NCBI GenBank assembly: GCA_025927955.1
Contig: JAICKK010000013.1
Location: 1-36,769, forward strand
Direction: 5' to 3'
Source of the DNA: Nocardioidaceae bacterium
GTDB taxonomy: Bacteria > Actinomycetota > Actinomycetes > Propionibacteriales > Nocardioidaceae
DNA length: 36,769 nucleotides
Shown: positions 33,058 to 36,769 of the stretch, in pieces
How positions within the stretch are numbered: position 1 is the stretch's first letter
Layout of the letters: the number at the start of each line of letters is the position of its first letter
The notes under the pieces: model-generated
Database searches by the model: none
The model's input: only the letters and a program-made list of their open reading frames with translations
Told to the model about the DNA's origin: nothing
Made by a program: the position numbers and the translations under genes

Positions 33058-33803
33058 TTGTCGGAGAGGAAGGCCTCGACCTGGGTCGCCAGCCGGACGG
33101 GTGCCTCGTGCATCGGGTAGTGGCCGCAGGACGCCAGCTCGACCAGGGTGACGTTCGGGTAGATCTGCATCCAGCTCTGCCGCATGGCGTCCGCCGACAT
33201 GGCGGGGTCGGTCTCGCCCACGATGCAGGCGATGGGCGTCTCCGGCCGGCCGACCTCGGCCAGGTAGTCGTCGCCGACCCACGACCGGACCGCGCCCGCG
33301 GTCGCCGCCTCGGTGGAGGCGGACCGGGAGAACGCCACCATGTCGTCGAGCCACGCCCCGGAGCTGCGCCCGCCGGTGGTGAGGTCGATGATCGCGCGCC
33401 GGTTCCGGTCGTGCTCGGGAGCACCGAAGAAGAGGTCGCGCCCGTCCTCGTCGAGCGGGACCGGAGCCGGTGGCACCGGCGAGATCCCGACCAGGGCACG
33501 CACCCGGTCGCCGGCCTGGGCCAGCAGGGAGGCCGCCGCCTTGCCGCCCATCGAGTGCCCGACGACGGAGAACCGGTCCAGGCCGAGCCAGTCGGCCACG
33601 GCCAGGGCGTCGGTGGCGTACTCGCGCATGGTGTACTCGCCGGTCTCGTCGCGACGCTCGCCGTACCCGCGCATCTCGGGGAACACGTAGGTGAACCTGC
33701 TCCTGTCGACGACCTCCGGCAGGTAGCCCCAGCCGTCCGCGGACCCGAACCAGCCGTGCAGGCAGACCACCGCGTGGTCGCCCTCGCCGACGCTCTTCAC
33801 CAT
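33054..33803 (-). CDS. Alpha/beta hydrolase, coupled to the P450
   Basis: This is a 249-residue alpha/beta-hydrolase-1 enzyme. HGWFGSADGW provides the oxyanion region (HGW/HGx), VVGHSMGGKAA is the nucleophile elbow with Ser, GETDPAMSADA probably carries the acid, and CGHYPMHEAP has the catalytic His. It may hydrolyse esters, lactones or C-C bonds. ATG 33803 is supported by AGGAGGTG nine bases upstream. Its stop overlaps the P450 start (GTGA), so both proteins are made together, suggesting successive steps on one substrate, for example P450 oxidation and hydrolytic cleavage. Confidence 0.9.
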   Translation of the reverse strand: MVKSVGEGDHAVVCLHGWFGSADGWGYLPEVVDRSRFTYVFPEMRGYGERRDETGEYTMREYATDALAVADWLGLDRFSVVGHSMGGKAAASLLAQAGDRVRALVGISPVPPAPVPLDEDGRDLFFGAPEHDRNRRAIIDLTTGGRSSGAWLDDMVAFSRSASTEAATAGAVRSWVGDDYLAEVGRPETPIACIVGETDPAMSADAMRQSWMQIYPNVTLVELASCGHYPMHEAPVRLATQVEAFLSDK

Positions 33804-33866
33804 GCCAGCACACCTCCTGTTCGGCCGCCTCGACGCGAGAGGGCCGGTCGCGGAAGCACCTGTCTA

Positions 33867-33927
33867 CACCCGACCCCGCCGACCCGGCGCGTCTGCACCC
33901 CTCGACCCCGCCGAGCCGGCGCACATG
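33867..33927. repeat. Two imperfect ~30-bp tandem repeats upstream of the hydrolase-P450 operon
   Basis: Units at 33867-33895 and 33896-33927 share CGACCCCGCCGA, CCGGCGC and a leading CACC. They lie in the 155-base gap between the hydrolase and VOC genes, about 65-125 bases upstream of the hydrolase start, and may be regulatory or simply a duplication. Confidence 0.6.
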
Positions 33928-33958
33928 CACCGGAGCACCGGCCGGCACCGGGCCGCAG

Positions 33959-34315
33959 TCAGCTCAGGCAGAGGCAGAAGGGGTGCCCCGCCGGGTCGAG
34001 GAGCACCCGGAACGTCGTGCCGGGCTGGTGCTCGTGCTTGGTGGCCCCGAGGTCGAGCACCGCCGCCTCGGCGGCATCGAGGTCGTCGACGACCACGTCG
34101 AGATGCATCTGCTGGGGCGCCTCCTGGCTCGGCCAGGTGGGCGGGGTGAAGTCGTCGACCTTCTGGAAGGAGATGCACTGACCGTAGTCCGCGCGGATGT
34201 CGACCCAGTCGGAGCCGGGCTCCACCTTCCAGTCCAGCATGGTGCCGTAGAAGCTCGCGAGAGCGTCCGGGTCGGGACAGTCGATGACGATGCTCGGGAA
34301 GCGTGCGATAGCCAT
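33959..34315 (-). CDS. VOC-superfamily (glyoxalase/bleomycin-resistance-like) protein
   Basis: The 118-residue product has the paired beta-alpha-beta-beta-beta modules of the vicinal-oxygen-chelate fold. The first is IARFPSIVIDCPDPDALASFYGTMLDWKVEPGSDWVDIRADYGQCISFQKV; the second is QQMHLDVVVDDLDAAEAAVLDLGATKHEHQPGTTFRVLLDPAGHPFCLC. The DPAGHPFCL ending is typical of actinobacterial glyoxalase-like proteins. His in QMHLDV is a metal-ligand candidate. The function is unknown, and family members range from dioxygenases to antibiotic-binding proteins. The track ORF from 34915 is a shadow. ATG 34315 lies six bases after TACGGT (minus strand 34322-34327), a probable leaderless promoter. Confidence 0.9.
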   Translation of the reverse strand: MAIARFPSIVIDCPDPDALASFYGTMLDWKVEPGSDWVDIRADYGQCISFQKVDDFTPPTWPSQEAPQQMHLDVVVDDLDAAEAAVLDLGATKHEHQPGTTFRVLLDPAGHPFCLCLS

Positions 34316-34321
34316 GCCGGC

Positions 34322-34327
34322 ACCGTA
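34322..34327 (-). promoter_or_regulatory. Putative -10 (TACGGT), leaderless start of the VOC gene
   Basis: TACGGT lies six bases before ATG 34315 on the minus strand, the same geometry as at 14758-14763. No clear -35 is visible. Confidence 0.35.
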
Positions 34328-34457
34328 CGGGCGGTTGCGGACGATCGACGTCCGGATGGCCGGGCGAGCCGTTCGCCGCCGGGCCCTTCTTGTCAGGCCG
34401 CGCCGGTCCCCGGCAGACTGACGTCCGGCACGGGGACCGTGGAACGGAGGCGGGCGG

Positions 34458-35048
34458 ATGGTCGAGCTGGCGAGGCTGACCGGCGCCTGCTCGGCCGTCG
34501 GTGGCGCCGCACTGTCGGCGGCCTGCCTCGTCCACAACTCGCTCCCCCAGGGTTGCATCGACGCGGGGTGTGAGAGCCGCGTCATGCGCGGCTCCTCGCC
34601 GGCGGACCTGGTGCTGTTCGCGGTCGCCGGCCTCATGCTCGCCGTCAGCGGCGTCGGTCTCCTCCTGCTGACCCGCCGCAAGCGAGGCGGCCGAGGTGCG
34701 ATGGTGGCGACCGCCGGGATCGCGGGTGCAGCCGGGCTGGTGCTGTTGCTGGCGGCTGCAGTCGTGTCCACGTTCGTCGACAACAACTGGGAGGGGATGC
34801 CCGGTCTGGTCGTCCCCGGGGTCGCGCTGCTGGCCCTGGGCCTGGTCCTCGTGGCCGTCGTCGTCATCCGCGCCCGCGTCCTGCCGACGCCGCTGTCGGC
34901 GCTCCTGCTGGCCACCGTGGTGACGCTGCCGTTCGCGAACGAGCAGACCTCGCGGATCCTGCTCGCCGTTCCCTTCGGGCTGACCTGGCTCGGCGCAGGT
35001 GTGCTGCTGCTGCGCTCGAGCGAGGACGGGACGGCGGCTCTCGCCTAG
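34458..35048 (+). CDS. Membrane protein of unknown function (about five to six helices)
   Basis: I do not recognise a family. The 196-residue product has hydrophobic segments at about residues 8-27, 50-72, 82-104, 114-136, 143-162 and 165-187, joined by short basic loops (LTRRKRGGRG). The first external loop contains CLVHNSLPQGCIDAGCESR, with several cysteines that could be disulfide-bonded outside. ATG 34458 follows GGAGG by seven bases. It lies 24 bases before the pseudo-receiver oxidoreductase gene, but that gene has its own -10-like element, so co-transcription is uncertain. Confidence 0.75.
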   Translation: MVELARLTGACSAVGGAALSAACLVHNSLPQGCIDAGCESRVMRGSSPADLVLFAVAGLMLAVSGVGLLLLTRRKRGGRGAMVATAGIAGAAGLVLLLAAAVVSTFVDNNWEGMPGLVVPGVALLALGLVLVAVVVIRARVLPTPLSALLLATVVTLPFANEQTSRILLAVPFGLTWLGAGVLLLRSSEDGTAALA

Positions 35049-35059
35049 CGCCTCGGCTC

Positions 35060-35065
35060 TAGGCT
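35060..35065 (+). promoter_or_regulatory. Putative -10 (TAGGCT), leaderless start of the oxidoreductase gene
   Basis: TAGGCT ends seven bases before GTG 35073, identical in hexamer and spacing to the GNAT gene promoter on the other strand. Confidence 0.4.
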
Positions 35066-35072
35066 CGTCCTC

Positions 35073-36761
35073 GTGAGCGCACCGACGCCGGCGATCGTGC
35101 TGGTCTCCGAAGACCATGCCGACGACCTGCTCGACGAGTTCGGACGCTACGCGCGCGACTACGCTCTCGAGGTCGCGCACTCCTGTGCCGACGCGCTCGC
35201 GGTCACCGAACGGGTACGCGCCGCCGGCGGCACGGTGGCGCTGTTCGTCGCCGAGTCGGTGCTGCCCGACGCGCCCATCCTGGCGGCGTTCGGGAGGTGG
35301 CGCGAGGTGGTGCCGACCGCCCGACGGCTGATCGCCGCCCACTACTCGCGGTTCCTCCTCGATGCACCCGGGCTGCGGGCCGGCATGGCCAAGGGCAAGT
35401 ACGACGCCTACCTGCTGATGCCGCGGGGGCCACGCGACGAGGAGTTCCACAACGCGGTCACCGACCTGCTCTCCGACTGGGGCTCGACCGTCCCTGACCC
35501 CGAGGTCGTGGCCGTCAAGGTCATCTCGCCGGCCCAGGACGTCCTGACCCTGTCGATCCGCGACTTCCTCGACCGGATGGGCATGCCCAGCAGGGTCTAC
35601 CACCCCGACAGCCAGGTCGGCCGGGCCGTGCGAGAGCAGCATCCGGACCAGGAGGGCTACCCCCTCGTGCACGCACCCGACCGGCCGGCGGTCGTGGCGA
35701 CCTCGGTGCGCGACGTGGCGCTGTCGATCTACGGCGCACCCACCGATCTCGACGTCGACCACGTCGTGGACGTGGTGGTGGTGGGCGGCGGACCCGCCGG
35801 GCTGGCGACGGCGGTGTACGCGGCCTCGGAGGGCCTGAGCGTCGTGGTGCTTGAGGCGGAGGCGATCGGCGGCCAGGCGGGCACCAGCTCGATGATCCGC
35901 AACTACCTCGGCTTCCCGCGCGGCATCTCCGGCATGCGGCTCGCCCAGCGGGCGCGCAACCAGGCCCTGCGGTTCGGGACCCGCTTCTTCACCGGCCAGG
36001 TCGTCGAGGAGCTGCGGATCGGGAAGGACGGCGCTGCGCACGTCGTCTGCACCGACGCCGGCCGGGTCCACACCCGGAGCGTCGTGGTCACCAGCGGCGT
36101 CACCTACCGCAAGCTGCGCGTCGAGCCCATCGAGCGGCTGGTCGGGATGGGTGTCCACTACGGCGCGGCCATGTCGGCGGCCCGTGAGATGGAGGGCCAG
36201 GACGTCTTCGTGGTCGGCGGCGGCAACTCCGCCGGGCAGGCGGCGGTGCACCTCTCGCGCTTCGCCCGGTCGGTCACGATCGTCGTACGACGCCGCGACC
36301 TGGCCGAGACGATGTCGGCCTACCTTCTCGGCGAGATCGCCTACAACCCCCGGATCGCCGTGCGGACCCGCGCGACCGTCGTCGACGGCGGCGGTGAGGG
36401 CCACCTCGAGTGGCTGTGCCTGGAGGACGTCGACATCGGCCAGCGCACCCGCGTCCCGGCGTACGGCCTGTTCCTCCTGCTCGGCGCCGAGCCCCACTGC
36501 GACTGGCTGCCGCCGGAGGTGGCGCGCGACGGGCGTGGGTTCGTCCTCACCGGCCGCGACGTCCCGAAGGACCGCTGGCCCGACGGCCTGCCGCCCGCGA
36601 ACCTCGCCACGACGGTGCCCGGCGTCTTCGCCGCCGGCGACGTCCGCTCGGGCTCGATGAAGCGGGTGGCCGCGGCCAGTGGCGAGGGCGCCTCCGTCGT
36701 ACCCCTCGTGCATGCCTGGTTGGCCGAGGGGCTCGAGGAGCGAAGGGTGGGGCAGCCATGA
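35073..36761 (+). CDS. Fused pseudo-receiver / thioredoxin-reductase-like flavoprotein
   Basis: The 562-residue product matches the fused response regulator/thioredoxin-disulfide reductase architecture. Residues 1-130 resemble a receiver domain, but the usual phospho-Asp position is Glu61 (FVAESVLPD), the Ser/Thr site is Ala (RRLIAAH) and the conserved Lys is Met116 (AYLLMPRG). Residues ~145-220 form a thioredoxin-like fold without CxxC (DFLDRMGMPSRVYHPDSQ). From ~230 a TrxR-type flavoprotein follows: FAD motif VVVGGGPAGLATA, NADPH motif FVVGGGNSAGQAA, and the C-terminal FAD motif GVFAAGDVRSG. The redox CxxC expected near residue 362 is absent (GVHYGAAMSA). It is therefore probably not a true thioredoxin reductase; its acceptor is unknown. 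GTG 35073 appears leaderless, and the stop overlaps the next gene (ATGA). Confidence 0.9.
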   Translation: MSAPTPAIVLVSEDHADDLLDEFGRYARDYALEVAHSCADALAVTERVRAAGGTVALFVAESVLPDAPILAAFGRWREVVPTARRLIAAHYSRFLLDAPGLRAGMAKGKYDAYLLMPRGPRDEEFHNAVTDLLSDWGSTVPDPEVVAVKVISPAQDVLTLSIRDFLDRMGMPSRVYHPDSQVGRAVREQHPDQEGYPLVHAPDRPAVVATSVRDVALSIYGAPTDLDVDHVVDVVVVGGGPAGLATAVYAASEGLSVVVLEAEAIGGQAGTSSMIRNYLGFPRGISGMRLAQRARNQALRFGTRFFTGQVVEELRIGKDGAAHVVCTDAGRVHTRSVVVTSGVTYRKLRVEPIERLVGMGVHYGAAMSAAREMEGQDVFVVGGGNSAGQAAVHLSRFARSVTIVVRRRDLAETMSAYLLGEIAYNPRIAVRTRATVVDGGGEGHLEWLCLEDVDIGQRTRVPAYGLFLLLGAEPHCDWLPPEVARDGRGFVLTGRDVPKDRWPDGLPPANLATTVPGVFAAGDVRSGSMKRVAAASGEGASVVPLVHAWLAEGLEERRVGQP

Positions 36762-36769
36762 CCGACGCA
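36758..36769 (+). CDS. Start of a downstream gene, cut by window edge
   Basis: ATG 36758 overlaps the TGA of the oxidoreductase gene, and only MTDA is visible before the window ends. The four-base overlap matches the coupling seen throughout this window, so a co-translated partner is likely. From memory of similar loci, a UBP-type zinc-finger protein often follows such fusions, but nothing in these 12 bases shows it. Confidence 0.55.

Noticed and set aside
35044-35056. CTAGCGCCTCGGC, identical to the core of the dispersed palindromic repeat, at the end of the membrane protein gene
   Set aside because: Only 13 bases match and neither arm is present; it overlaps a stop codon and may be chance or a tiny remnant.
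33864-36713. 949-codon open frame on the minus strand opposite the membrane protein and oxidoreductase genes
   Set aside because: It is an antisense shadow: its protein is rich in His, Gln, Asp and Arg with no domain, and it covers genes with clear motifs on the other strand. Only its last part coincides with the VOC gene region, in a different frame.

Overview
The window comes from a very GC-rich, flagellated actinobacterium. Codons end almost always in G or C, GTG and TTG starts are common, several genes look leaderless, and an actinobacterial-style flagellar export operon sits next to branched-chain keto-acid dehydrogenase, TnrB/DrrAB-type exporters and GbsR-type regulators. This gene content and the palindromic intergenic repeats suggest Nocardioidaceae, probably Nocardioides. 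That assignment is inference and I could not search a database.

Layout. 1-5228: the end of a flagellar cluster encoding the type III export gate, in the order fliP (cut by the window edge), a possible 54-codon ORF, fliQ, fliR, flhB, flhA and an 84-residue membrane protein. A near-consensus sigma28/FliA-type promoter (TCAA-N15-GCCGATAA) overlaps the flhB stop codon and probably gives flhA its own flagellar-class transcript. 5229-5661: a gene-free stretch of long inverted and direct repeats. 5662-9305: a heterodimeric ABC exporter with one degenerate ATP site. 9372-12399: a GbsR/MarR-type repressor divergent from a TnrB-like ABC-2 drug exporter. 12421-15765 (minus strand): DMT transporter, SRPBCC protein, and an ArsR-type regulator plus MFS exporter pair with a palindromic operator. 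16066-19719: a three-gene branched-chain 2-oxoacid dehydrogenase operon (E1 alpha, E1 beta, E2; no E3). 19718-19911: tandem 24-bp repeats running into a second copy of the large palindromic element seen at 5.3 kb. 20002-21363: MFS transporter. 21369-21740: an unrelated 32-bp repeat array abutting a beheaded response-regulator fragment. 21953-23805: a protein of unknown function coupled to a SAM methyltransferase. 23838-25424: a double HD-GYP-like protein fused to a LuxR DNA-binding domain. 25482-27892 (minus): a DrrAB-like exporter operon carrying its own MerR regulator, behind a long-spacer MerR-type promoter. 28076-30120: divergent aldo/keto reductase and HSL-family esterase. 30220-33803 (minus): a small secreted protein, a PaaI-type thioesterase with a GNAT acetyltransferase, and an alpha/beta hydrolase coupled to a cytochrome P450. 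33959-36769: a VOC protein, a small membrane protein, and a pseudo-receiver/thioredoxin-reductase-like fusion coupled to a gene that leaves the window.

How the genes work together. The first 5 kb builds the inner-membrane gate through which flagellar subunits are exported. The remainder is a typical accessory and metabolic mix in which exporters are paired with local one-component regulators and enzymes are joined by 4-bp stop/start overlaps. The items most worth following up are the pseudo-receiver oxidoreductase, the HD-GYP-LuxR fusion, the repeat families (one of which appears to have truncated a regulator) and the flagellar promoter hidden in the end of flhB. No tRNA, rRNA, CRISPR array, transposase or phage gene was recognised.
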